From Neelides folsomi (lineage: Eukaryota > Arthropoda > Collembola > Neelipleona > Neelidae): 64,000 bases of DNA. The notes under the pieces are model-generated. The model had not been told where the DNA came from. It did no database searches and saw nothing but the letters and a program-made list of their open reading frames with translations. Shown here one piece after another: positions 48,638-60,477 of the stretch. The DNA is taken from positions 1 to 64,000 of the forward strand of contig JAQGBZ010000115.1 of the NCBI GenBank assembly GCA_034687125.1, in the 5' to 3' direction. Made by a program: the position numbers and the translations under genes. How positions within the stretch are numbered: position 1 is the stretch's first letter; every line of letters starts with the position of its first letter.

Positions 48638-49831
48638 CTAAAGAAGCATCGATGATAATTCCATATTAATAATATTAGGTAAGCAATAGTCTAAATATTT
48701 TGATCTCACATCTTTTATATGAGATTGACTGGAATATTGATGTAACTTGGAAATAAATATTTTGCTATTTCTTATGATATTTTCCACCGAAGAAGTGAGA
48801 TTAAGTAAAACAACAAACGAGGAGAAAAGCATTCCAATCGGAATTAATTTCTTATAAATTATATCATTTGACATGAAAATGAAACTTCCAAAATAGACAT
48901 TCAAGAGAAAGAGGATTAAGTAAAAGGAAATATCCAATAAAATCCTGGGGCCAAAAATTTTGTCAATTCTTGCGCAAATTTTTCTCAAATCTTTGTTGAG
49001 TTGATGAATAATATCAACTTGTAAATTGTTCATGAATGACCCTTGTTTTTTATTATTATTTTCATTCATGTCGATAATTAGTTGAGTCATGATTAAATAA
49101 GAAGAAGAAATCGTGTCAATAAATATAGTAATTAATAAAGGAGAAACCGCATGGCAATAAGAAGTGAAAGTGTAAAAAGCCATCAGTGAAAGACCAAAAT
49201 AATTAATTTCTTTTCCCATCTCATTAAACTCCAAAATTGCAAGATAAAAATATAATAAATATGGAAATAATTTTATTCCAAAATATATGAATGCAATAAA
49301 TTTAAATTTTTTTCTTATTTGATTTAATTCAAAATTAAACCAATATGTGTGACTAGAAATTTGCGAAATTTCACGAATGATATTTAAAGACTCTTCAATT
49401 TTAACCCAAATTTCAATTATTTGCTTTTGGAAAACTAATGCATGAATTCTTGTAAATAACGAGAGGAATATAATACTTGAACCTGTTTTAATTTATAAAA
49501 TATTTAAATATTCAGCATAAAATATAAATAAAAATAGTTTTAATTAAATATTAATATTACTTAAAAATTTAAATACAAATGCTCCTGTATCATCCGTGGC
49601 GTCAGCAAAATTCTCAAAATCTTGTGTATTATTATATAAAAATGTTGGAATTGTAATAGTAAGAGCCAGAAAAAATAAATTTGATATTAATGGAAAACAA
49701 AAGAATTTCCGAGAAGGTTCTCCATTATTGTTAAAAGTAAATGGGATGTATCCAATAGCTTGGTTAAATTTAACGCACCAGTTTCCCAGAATGGATAAAT
49801 GATATAATTCAAAATCGTTGGATATTGACAT
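48638..49831 (-). CDS. Gustatory-receptor-type 7TM protein, copy 1, C-terminus missing
   Basis: Exons 49831-49561 and 49482-48638 join in phase to 371 residues. It starts MSISNDFELYHLSILGNWC and shares with copy 2 the segments GYIPFTF, FADATDDTGA (near FAGFTEPTERYA), and IFGPRILLDISFYLI (near IYGPRLLIDISYYII). Seven hydrophobic segments can be placed except for the last. Both final exons present in copies 2 and 3 (DDWNLIQT and the SSIGYFIILHQF helix) are absent; the frame instead ends in unrelated sequence (YCLPNIINMELSSMLL). Without TM7, which carries the family's TYhhhhhQF signature and helps line the pore, it is unlikely to work. It is a 3'-truncated gene or recent pseudogene. Confidence 0.65.
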
Positions 49832-50288
49832 TTTTAGCTTTTTAATGTTTTTAACAATTATCGAAATATTATTTTTAATAAATTATTGTAAAACCTTTCA
49901 ATTTAATTTCTTTACTCGAAGGATTTGGATTGCTTTATGATACAATGCTACTATAAATAATGACTAAACAGGACTAAACTAATTATGGAAAATAATTAGT
50001 CTAAAGAGCATGCAAAATAAAAATGTGTAGTTTATAGTGTGAGTGTATGATAATTTGAAAATTAATTTCAATCTACATATAATGAACACACTCTACATAT
50101 ATGTCAAATTATTGTTTACTCGATGTTATCAAATATTGATCGCGAGTTTAAATAAATTAGTATTTTAAAAGATAAAAATCATGATTCTTTGTTGATAATA
50201 TTTTTATTAAGACTAAATACTGCTCCCGGCTAACACACTTAAAAATATTCAATTTGTAACATTTGTGACATTTGCTGTTACTATGACT
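49832..50288. other. Intergenic spacer between receptor copies 1 and 2
   Basis: AT-rich; contains the promoter side of copy 1. Confidence 0.35.
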
Positions 50289-51819
50289 TCACGCCCGTGG
50301 ATCCATGACACTTTCTATAGAATTTTGTTTGCATTTCCCAGATCTGAATTGATGGAGAATGATGAAATAACCAATTGAAGAACCGATTGCCTATAAAATT
50401 GAAATTTCAGATTATAATCCATAAATAAATTTAGTTAGAAAATAAAATTTTGTGTTAAACAGAGTACCGCAGTAATGAGGGATCTGTCAATGTTGAAAAG
50501 AGAACAAGCGGAAATTTTTGGCGGATCAAATGCAGTTTGAATTAAATTCCAATCATCCTAAATCAAATTATAAAAATGCTAATTAATTAATGATTATTTA
50601 TTTTCTAATTGTAAATATTAATTAAAAATAAATTATTTTGGAATAGTTGTACATAGTAGTAAAGTAATAATACATAGTCCTTAGATTCATCTTAAAATCC
50701 AACATTACCTTTTGAGGTAAAATCAAGGCTTTGGATTTTTGAAAATATGGTGAAAGGTTTTTTGCATGATTTGTCATCTTCTCACACGTAGTTGTTATTT
50801 GAAAAATTATAATCGAAGAAACAATCAATTGGATTACCATTGCTGATGCAACCAAAGTTCCCATTTCAAAAGATATGCTTCCAAAAAAGAAATTAATTAA
50901 AAATGAAATGATGTAATATGAAATATCAATAAGCAAACGAGGTCCGTAAATCCGATTAAATTCCTTTACAATTTCGACTAATTCTTTATGGAGAATTTTT
51001 ATTTTATCGATCATTTGAATTGTTTCTTGAAAACTCACTTTGTTTGTTCTATTTGAAATGACATTTAAATCTTCAATTCCCAAATAATCCTTTTCATTCA
51101 CATTTTCAATTGCTTTGCTCAACAAAGAAAAACAAAGTGAAAAAGTGTTAATGAGAAAGCAAAAATAAATTGGAGAAATAAAATGACCAAAAATGATTGC
51201 TGAATATAAAAGCATTGAAATTGTAATGTTGGATTTTTGTATAGTAATTAAAAAATAAAAATATACAAATACCCAGAAGAATATTGTAAACACAAAACAA
51301 TAAAATGCAAATTTAATAATCCAATATTTTTGTTTTTTAAATAAATTATTTAATAAATGAAATCTTTCCTCTCCGCATAACTGAATTCCAAATGTGTTAC
51401 ATTTTTTAAATATATTATTAAATTTATTGCAAAAATTGACAATATTCTTTCGATAAAAAAATTCGAAAAACCTTGAAGTTAAAGAAGTCGCTATGACCAA
51501 AATATCTAAAACATAATAAATTAAGTACATTGTTAAATTTAATTTTAATTTTCTTACTAATTGAATCAAGCGCATATCGTTCTGTAGGTTCGGTAAATCC
51601 AGCAAATGCCAAATTATCAATTACAAAAGTTTGACTTAAACAGCAATAATAAAGGCAAAGGACAATCCATAATAAGTGAACGAAACCAGGAATACTGACC
51701 AATTTATAACGAAAATTACCCAAAGAATCGAAAGAAAATGGAAAATAGCCAAGTACTTGAGCAGCAATTATACAATAATTTCCTAATTGCTGTATTGATG
51801 AAAATCCAATATTTTCCAT
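50289..51819 (-). CDS. Gustatory-receptor-type 7TM chemoreceptor, copy 2 (intact)
   Basis: Exons 51819-51558, 51505-50709, 50557-50468 and 50390-50289 join in phase to 416 residues, typical of the 7TM_7 gustatory receptor family. Seven hydrophobic segments, intracellular N-terminus likely. The final exon holds SSIGYFIILHQF, a match to the TYhhhhhQF signature of insect gustatory receptors with Ser for Thr. The small phase-0 penultimate exon (DDWNLIQTAFDPPKISACS, then LFNIDRSLITA) fits the conserved three-exon 3' structure of this family. These proteins form ligand-gated cation channels in chemosensory neurons. Ligand unknown. An upstream ATG at 51846 is less likely because the copies align from MENIG. 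Confidence 0.8.
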
Positions 51820-52172
51820 TTTTATTAAAACGAGAAATATTAACAAAATTACAATTAAGAACTTTTCTTCAAATACCTTAAGTTTTTCATATTAATATTG
51901 GAAAAAAGTAAACATCAATTGGAATTTAATAAAAACACATGATTTAATAAGAACAATGTAGATTTTATTACTTTCTTAATTCTACTAATTAGCAATCGAT
52001 TATCAATATGACAGTTTGATAATATTTTATTTAAATGAATCTACAAACAAAAAAGTGACAGATACTGTACCATAAGTGCTAACTAATATACATATAATCT
52101 ACATTCCCATAAGTTCTACCAATTACTAATTATTTTATTTAGATCTGACATTTTATTTGTTTTATATTCAGC
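51820..52172. other. Intergenic spacer between receptor copies 2 and 3
   Basis: AT-rich; nothing else recognised. Confidence 0.35.
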
Positions 52173-53400
52173 TCAACTCAATGAACTTTTAATGTCAACA
52201 TTTGGTAATTTACAATTTCCTGATCTGATCTGACGAAGAATAATGAAATATCCAATTGACGAGCTAATTGTCTAAAAAACGTTAAAAATTCAATTAAAAC
52301 ACTATAAACTGAATTAAGCGAAATTAGGAATTCACCGAAGTGATGAGAGATTGATCAATATTGAAAAATGAGCAATCGGATATTTTCGGTGGATCGATCG
52401 CTGTCTGAATTAAATTCCAATCATCCTAATGTCCCAAACAATAGAATTTATATACTCTTATTTTAAACTGATAATTGTTTGTTGTCTTATTTAAAATGAA
52501 AAATTTAATGAATAAATAATTTGAAAGAAAAATTAAATTGTTCACTATTTGTGTTGACATAAATCTATTTGCTTTGGGGAAGAAATGAGAAATATTTTTT
52601 GCTTGCAATGTCAAAAAATCGACGGAATTTGCAATTTTCAAAATAATGATCGTTGAAGTAATTAGCGGTATTAGCATTCTACTTGCCATTTCCAAATTGT
52701 AATGATATGCTCCCGAAAAAGAAATTGAATAAAAATGAAATGACATAAAAACAAATATCGATAAATAAACGTGGTCCGTAAATATTATTAAAATCGTTTA
52801 TAATTTCGACCAACTCCTTATGAATAATTTTCATTTCCTCAATCAATTCTTATCTTTCTTGATAACTTACAATTTCCATTCTTTTGGAAATGGGAATTAA
52901 ACCTTTAATTCACAAATTGCATTCATTTCCATTTAATGTTTCCGCTGATTTCCTCAATAATATGAAACAAGTTGAAAAGGTGTCAATGAGAAAACAGAAA
53001 TAGATGGGGGAAAGAATTTGACTGTATATAAAAGAAGTGTATAAAAACAGAGAAATTTCTTCAGTTAAACCTCGTGAATGTCCTGGGAATTTCTTAAACG
53101 TGTAGAATAAAAAATAAATCACTAATAACAACAGCTGGTATAAATGAAAAATCTTGCGATCCTATATTTTTGCTTTTTATACAAAATAAACAAATTGGAT
53201 CTTTCAGCTGCACACACGAAAATGGCGATTTTGTCAATTCTTTTAAACACGCTATCCAAAATGACACAATCTGTTTCCGATAAAATATTTCAAGAATTCT
53301 TGATAAAAGCGAATAGAAATTACGGCATCTAACGGCAAATAAAGAAAATATTTGTAGATTATTAGAATAAATAATCATCAATGATTAACATGATTTACAT
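52173..53400 (-). pseudogene. Gustatory-receptor-type gene, copy 3, decayed
   Basis: Pieces align in order with copy 2: LEIFYRKQIVSFW, then ILSPIYFCFLIDTFSTCFIL, then HKELVEIINDFNNIYGPRLF, then DDWNLIQTAIDPPKISDCS, and last TISSSIGYFIILRQIRSG with stop at 52173. The N-terminal exon is missing. At least three stops or frame changes interrupt the middle, for example a stop just after NGNECNL near 52910 and another in the following line. The 3' exons are the best preserved part. It is a dead paralogue of copy 2. Confidence 0.75.
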
Positions 53401-54086
53401 TATTAAATTATTCATAAAAGAGTAATTTAATCCAACAATGACATTTTATTTATAATTTATTTTATAAACATCGAATATACTAATTACTATTATTATGAGG
53501 TAATGAGAGTGAAAGGTGATAAATATATAAAAAAATAAATTAATAATAGTAGATAGAATAATCATATTTTTAAGAAGTGAATGCGAATGGTAATTGTTTA
53601 AAGATCAAGTGAAAGGGCGAAAGGAAAGTAACAAGTGTTACTTAGTTAAATTTCATCCTTTATATCTCAAATTAGATTGAATTCCTATTAAATTCTGTTT
53701 TGTGTTGAGAAATGAGAGTTCGTGTAGGGCGAGTAGGGTGGCCAGCGTAGGAGACGCTCTCCACTTTCTTTATTATATTCAACTTTATTAAACATGATTA
53801 ACATGATTATCACGTTTATTCAGCACAAACTGGCATAATAAAATTAACTTTAAACCAAAGATAAACACCTAACACCTTACCAAGTGCCTGAGAAAGATTA
53901 AACATATTAAAAATAATGAACAATCAACGGCTTAAATTAATTAAAAATTCAACTTACTAAACTATTTTTATAGAATTAGAAAAGTACTTTTAATTTCAAT
54001 ATTATAATTTATAACCGATACCAAATGGCATACATGTTAGGTTCATTTCATTGTATTATAGATTGTAGTTATATAGAATTATCTAT
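53401..54086. other. AT-rich spacer
   Basis: A short GC-richer stretch at about 53720-53760 shows no gene. Otherwise AT-rich. Confidence 0.35.
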
Positions 54087-54234
54087 AGGTAGATAAACGC
54101 TATGACATAATGGTTTATATTTACACCAAATACAATATCATTCAAAACGTTTGTATTAAAAAAGCATTGCGCATTGCAATGCAATGCATTGCATAGGTTA
54201 TATAAAACCATTATGCCATCTATAGCTTTTACCT
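54087..54234. mobile_element. MITE-like inverted-repeat element with a GCATTGC core
   Basis: The arms AGGTAGATAAACGCTATGAC and, in reverse complement from the right end, AGGTAAAAGCTATAGATGGC lead into a shared CATAATGGTTTTATAT. The arms are about 36 bp with small indels. The centre (54164-54195) repeats GCATTGC and GCAATGC words, which are themselves reverse complements, so the whole folds into a long hairpin. No target duplication identified. Confidence 0.55.
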
Positions 54235-54589
54235 CAATCCTAAAATACCTAATGTATAGCGGCCATTTTGAAGGGAATAAACATCACCATCTCACTATCA
54301 CCATCTCACAAAATAACAAAATCAAAAAGAGTTAAGAGTATTTAACTGAATTTAATTAACTTTAACTTCTTGATTATAATTTCCCCACTATAATAAGAAT
54401 CAGATTCCTAATCACCACCATCGATTTGGTAGAAAAGCACATTGGAAGTACTAGACTTTTAACAAAGTGAAATTCCCCTCCTCAATTCCTTTGACGTTCG
54501 ACCCGACCACTTCTCTAATTCTTTTTTCGTTTCCCACAATTTATTTATTATTCTTCGCTTACTTTTACACGATTTTTAATTGAATTTAG
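54235..54589. other. Promoter/5' UTR region of the RNA-binding protein gene
   Basis: The start ATG at 54590 follows directly on an acceptor-like TTTAG, so a 5' UTR exon probably lies here. Confidence 0.35.
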
Positions 54590-55853
54590 ATGCTGGCTCG
54601 TAGACCTGTGGTAAGGGGAACAATGGAGGTGGAACTTTATGATTCTGGACCGCCCGATCCGAATTACGAAAATTATGTCAGTTTTCCTCCTCAAAAGAAT
54701 GTATGATTCTTTTTAATTTACAATTTTCAATATATTTATTTATGAGCTTAAATGAAATACATTTATTAATTTCATAGGATATTTTATAATTGATTTCATT
54801 TTTAGTATCTGGAAATGAACGACAAAGAACGTTGCCGATTCCATCACGATATGGTAATGAGGAATATGGTCGGAAAGTTGACAAGACTCGTAGACCGCAC
54901 TGGATTCGAAATTATTCAAGTAAACGGTCAACGTCGTTTTGCTCCACCCTTGTCTTACAATGGGCCTAAACCACCAAAATGTAATGGCTCACAGATTTTA
55001 AAATATGAATATTATATATTCTGATTTCATATTCATATAAGATAACCTATTTGAAAGTATATATTTAATTTTACAGCAGGAGCAGAAATTTTCGTTGGGA
55101 AGCTTCCTAAGTCTGTCTTTGAGCATGAAATCATCGAGCTTTTCGAAACGGTCGGACGAATTTATGAACTTCGTCTTATGATGGAATTCAACGGATATAA
55201 CCGGGGATATTGCTTCATCACCTATTTTGACAAAAAGCATGCTGATGAAGCAATCAAGAAATTTGATCAATTCGAGATTCGAAGAGGTAATAAGAGATCA
55301 GTTAATTGCATAAATATTAATTTAAAATAATGGTCTTTTAAGGTCGTCATATTGGGGTGGTTAAGTCTATGAACAACTGCCGTCTCTTTTTTGGTGGCAT
55401 TCCAAAAGATAAAACACCAGAAGAAATTAACGCTGAAATTCGAAAGTTAACAATTGGTGTCACAGAGGTCATTGTTCAGAAACCGTTTAGCCGAGCCGAT
55501 AAAAATCGTGGATACGTTTTTGTGGAATATCAATCCCACAGGTAATTTTTAAACAATCAATTCTAAACAATTTAAATTTATAAATGAATTAATTAACAAG
55601 ATTGACCACAAACCACAACCATAATATAATGAACATAATTGTAGTTTACATTAATATGTTATTATGATGAATTAACTAATTATGTATTATGTAATAAGTA
55701 AATAGTAATAAGTATGTAATTGATGAATTTTTGGATTACAGAATTGCTGCTCAAGCTCGGCGTATCATGCATCCGGGCATTTTGCTCATGTTCAATGTGA
55801 AGCCTCATGTTGATTGGGCTGATATGTCTCCAGAAAGTGAATATTACAAGTAA
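54590..55853 (+). CDS. A1CF/RBM46/RBM47-type RNA-binding protein with two RRMs (no RRM3)
   Basis: Exons 54590-54700, 54806-54980, 55077-55286, 55343-55541 and 55742-55853 join in phase to 268 residues. The N-terminal block LVDRTGFEIIQVNGQRRFAP is the hallmark preceding RRM1 in A1CF, RBM46 and RBM47. RRM1: RNP2 EIFVGKLPK, RNP1 RGYCFITY. RRM2: RNP2 CRLFFGGIPK, RNP1 RGYVFVEY, followed by the typical VDWAD. Relatives continue with a third RRM and a long tail; here a TAA follows EYYK at once. A weak donor (GTAATTTG) sits on that stop, but no further exon was found downstream. Proteins of this group bind 3' UTRs and regulate stability or editing, often in germ line (RBM46). Confidence 0.85.
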
Positions 55854-56237
55854 TTTGCATGACAGTTTTAATTTTGAATGTTTGTAAAAGTGAAGTGTTT
55901 TAAACGATTAAAGTGATTAGTTGAATGATTTAATACAGATCTTAAAATTAAAAATAATTGCTAAACTTTAATTTATAACTTTAACAATTCAGTTCAGGAT
56001 TTATTAAAACTAATCGTAAGACTTTTATAAACTTCAACTACGGAATGAGATTAAGAAATAATATACAGATTCAATCAATAATACAGACTCGGGCATTTTA
56101 TCAACCTGTTAAAATATCTTATACATATCTGTAGTACATAAAAACTTTAATGTTATTTTCATTAATTTTCTTGTTAAAATTGTCTATGTACCAAGAATTA
56201 AAGTTTAATAAAAACAATTTAAAAACAATCACAAAAA
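55854..56237. other. AT-rich spacer
   Basis: 3' UTR of the RNA-binding gene. No third RRM seen in any frame. Confidence 0.4.
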
Positions 56238-57678
56238 TTAAGGTAATGAATACAGCGGCTCAACTTTTGTATTCTTATGTTTATAAATCACTTCTTCGTA
56301 TCCCGACTCATTGATGATATTGTGTAAATTGTATCCCTGATCCATCAACAAAGTAGTCACTTTTGTCCAAGTAGATTTGACTTTCTTCAGTGGGAAGGAA
56401 ATGACCTGAAATGATAAGTTATAATTAGTTAATTAGCATTTAATAAACTCCTTCATATCTTTATTTTAACAATTTATAAATACCTATATTACACTGTTTT
56501 AACACTCGACCATTTGCTTAGCATGACATGAAAAATAATTTTAATTTAAATGTCAACTTGAATTACTCTGATATAACATTTATGATAAAGTAAGTTTTGA
56601 AGTATTTCCACTTCTTTTCCGCCAACGTCCAAACTCAAATAATCAATTTCAACAAGCCCAAAAGCAAAGATGATTGAATTGAGTGTGAAGCATTTTGTGT
56701 TAACTTCTTCCTTCAAAATCAAACATTTAAATTACTTTTATTAACAAGGATAGCAACAATAGCAAGACAATGTCAACACCAATAAGACACATTCGACATG
56801 ATCTCATAGTTTTAATTCTTGAGAGAAAATAACCATTGAAGGTCTGGAAGTTTTTGAAATGCATGCGTTTGATGTCCAGGATTTTCGATATCGAGTTAAT
56901 TTTTGTTGTATTGAATGATCGTGCTGGATGAGCAAACCATCCCAATCAAAATGTTTTTCAGGATTAAAAGTCCGAGAGAATTTGTTAGCCTTGGAATAAC
57001 CCTCAAGGAAAACACCTTGACTCTGCATCAAAAATTCAAGTTACAGTTAAAATTGGTTAGAACGATTAGAGAATTTTTAAATATTTTTAATAAATAGTTA
57101 ATAGCTATTAGTGCAAAATATGAACTATTTTTAAATATCAGATTATTTTTAACGATGATTTTGTAAGTATAAAACGGCTTAAATATAAAGGAGATTTAAA
57201 ATAAACTCCAATATTGAATAAAACCCATCATTTGGTAAATGACCTTGTTAAAAATGAACATCACTTCTCGCTCAACGGGTTTCAAAATGGAGAAATTGAA
57301 TTTCACTTTCAAAATGCGAAATGGAATGGGCGGGGACGGGATCCAATAATAAGCAGACGGCGGTGTGAAGTGGAATTTCCTCATGTGATCAATCACAAGT
57401 TCTGAATCTCCGTTGAGAAAATGGTTTGGACCTTGGGAAAAGATTTCGTCTTCTTCAATTGATCTGGCCGTTTGGTGAATCTAATCCAACTTTTCTTTAG
57501 CAGCCATTTCTTGTTCAGAATGAAGTTTTTGGAGTTGGGTCAAGAGCATCAGCTTTTGACTTTCAGAATTTAACATCAGTTGGAAGAGGATGAGGAAAAT
57601 GCATACGGAAACGACAAGAATGATTAAAAGCACCCTGGGACAAATATTAGATCGAAACAATCGGCAGTTTCGAGACAT
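56238..57678 (-). pseudogene. Star-like type II membrane protein with FkbM-methyltransferase-like domain, probably broken
   Basis: From ATG 57678: a short head, a membrane helix (VLLIILVVSVCIFLILFQLM) and a Gln/Glu-rich helix. An in-frame TAG follows at 57481-57483, after which the same frame stays open (FSQGPNHFLNGDSELVIDH, FTPPSAYYW). Further pieces in order: SQGVFLEGYSKANKFSRTF, then HFDWDGLLIQHD and SWTSNACIS; later IDYLSLDVGGKEVEILQ; last LLMDQGYNLHN with stop at 56238. This matches Star/FkbM proteins, which read like SNTLYLEKKLGW-GLLIEAD and SLDIEGAELEVL. Drosophila Star escorts EGFR ligand precursors from the ER. Here the acidic residue of IEAD is replaced by IQHD, and not all junctions resolve. 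It is a divergent or decaying copy. Confidence 0.55.
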
Positions 57679-60477
57679 TTTAATATTGTGAATAATTTAT
57701 TATAATTTACAATTCATACACATGAATTATGAATTGTAATAATTAATTATTTTTAACTATAATCGTATTTATCTAATTTATAAGTTATTTTATTAATAAT
57801 TAAGTTAATCATAGTTATAATGTTTCTAAAGGGTTGTAAAAATGTAATAAAGTGGGCAAGCAGGGCAAGTGTTAATTTCAAGTAGATTTAATTGTGACCT
57901 TTCCACTATTGAGGTGAAAGTTGTGAAAGGATTTAAATGGAAAGTGGCCAATGTTTATTTACTGTGGGGCGTGGATTAGGTTTGAGATCTTCATCAGATG
58001 ACTTCTTGATCACAAGAGGAGATGAAACGGAGACGGAATGAGTAAATAAACATTTGGAATTTGAGGTGAAGGTTGGGAAAGCAGCACTATTACAATAAAA
58101 ACACCCACGCTTTAATTCCATTATTATTACACATTTCAGATCCAATTTTAATTTCAACTTTATAAAACATTTACATTCTACTTTTAATTATTTAGAATGA
58201 GTACTCATAAGTGAGATAATATAATCATCAAATCTATTATTATATTTTAAAAATCTCATTATATTAAATATTTTTACTTTTAACATATTAGGATATAACC
58301 AAATCATTTATTATATGAAAATCATGAAATAAAGAAGTAATGATGAAGAGAATGAAAAAAAGCCACCACAATTAACTGACCATGAAGAAATGAATAAAGA
58401 GGGAAAAGGAAAGAAGTTCCCAATTCTTAATCCTGCCAAATGGAATCATCATTCACATTTTACTGGCGGAATTTTACGGGTCCGGTCTAAGAGATAACCC
58501 GGAAACCTGAAGTAAATATTTCACTCCGAACCCCCCAAACTCCACATAAATCCCTATGAAGTCCGGATTTAAACTTGGGGATCAAATACTCGGAATATTC
58601 TTTTCTGCTCAATTACCCAATTCTTAATTCTAATTTCATCATAACTCATCCCTCCAGCATTACATATGTTGCCCTATCTTTCCAATCTCTTAATCTTCTA
58701 AATCATAAAACCAAGAACAAGAACTCCTAACCCCAACAAAACAAGTAAAATTATTTTCCTTCTTTTATTGTTCCACAAATCTCCCAAGTGTCTTTTAATG
58801 TCTCACCAACAATAATAATAGCCTAAAAGTTCATTTAACGTCTACGGGCCGAGAAATGGAAATAAATCTTCAAAACCATTAATTTCCACATAGTAAATCA
58901 TTAAATATATTAAATATTGTTAAATGTATTAAATGCACGAATATTGTTTTCCTTTTATTTATCACATTATTCATTTACGAATCATTTAAAATATTTATAT
59001 CAACCTTAACACATAATAAATCCAATTAACTTTTGGCAATGTGTTAATAATAAATGAGGGACTGAGATGTTAAAAATCATTATTTGGGGGATTTTGTGCA
59101 AGGTGGGCATAAAGGAAAGAAAGTGCAAGGATTGTCTTTCTCCTGGGAATGGCAATCCATTCACAATGTCTTAATCATGTCTGATCCATCAAAGAGACAT
59201 TTGCCTCGAGAAATACATTAGAGGGATATGAATCAGATATCTCAATTGTTCTCTTAAATGAGCCAAGATCTTGGTCATTGTACTAAAAAGGGGAGAAAAT
59301 GAATCACGGACCAACTGATGCCTTTGAGCTATAGGGAAGATCTATGTCTGGATTTTCTATCTCTCTCATTTCAGACATTTCTATTTTGCGCCATTTCTCT
59401 ATCTCTGCCTATAACAAATAGCATCTTCATTATTGTTCTTCTTCGCTTTTTCTCTCAAGAGGATTTCCTCTCATAAATATAATAAATGAATATAACAATC
59501 TCTTACATTGTACTATACAATACCATATAAAAGGATCATGGTAGGTATATTTATATTCTCCTTATATCTCTTTCAATAAAGTTACTTAATTTATATAATT
59601 GCCTATATTATTACTATTGACAGATCATTTTTAACATTGTAGATATATTAAATAATGTTGAGAATTTGGGAACATTGTTTGTATCATTCTTTTATATTAA
59701 GTAATAACTTTGTATGTATGTATATTGTATTTCAATTGTAAGAGATTGTACTATACATGTAAAATTGAATAAATGATTATGTGTTTAATAGAGATTTTAA
59801 TTCAAGTGCTTAATGCATATTATACCTGTAATATTACTTCTTGTGTAAACAATAATTAAACAATGGTAATATCTGATTGACTGACTAGCATTGTAAACTA
59901 TAAATGATGACCATTATAATAAGTGTAAATTATTCTATGATTAACATAGTTTAAATCGCTTTATCATTTTGTATATAGTTAAAATGGAAAGATCGTTTAA
60001 TAACGTCAATAAGCCAAACAACTAGCAACTTTCATTTTACAGTTCAATATTAAAATATTTATTGTTAGTAATACTTAAATATTGTTTTTGGAATTGTGCG
60101 AAGTGGCAATTACACAAACTGCAAGGTTGTAATGAATGGGTTTAATTGATAAGTTGATAAGTTGCAGCTTTATGTTTAATTGGAGTGATACAATGGTCAG
60201 CAATTTAATCTTATCGAGATGTGTATTCCCAATCGAACGAGATTTTACAGTGAATTGAAACATTTCAATGAAATCACACACAAAGTTAAAACTTTCCATT
60301 TTCCATAAATGAAATTAAAACGTATTTGATTAAATTTTTAAGATTAAATAAGTATAAAATCGAAATTAATCCATAATTTCGTTATCTGTGATAATCTAAA
60401 AGTTTTAATATAAAGAGTGTTCAAGAGACATTAAATAAACATTTAAATATTATTTAATTTAATAATAATATTTTAAA
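57679..60477. other. 2.8-kb gene-free stretch upstream of the EAAT gene
   Basis: No splice-supported frame on either strand. 58440-58860 and 59100-59480 are less AT-rich than the rest and could hold enhancers or UTR exons. TATAAAA at 60353-60359 lies about 120 bp before the EAAT start and is a possible TATA box. Confidence 0.45.

Noticed and set aside
57933-58157. Minus-strand 74-codon frame
   Set aside because: No ATG context, splice sites or domain; likely chance.
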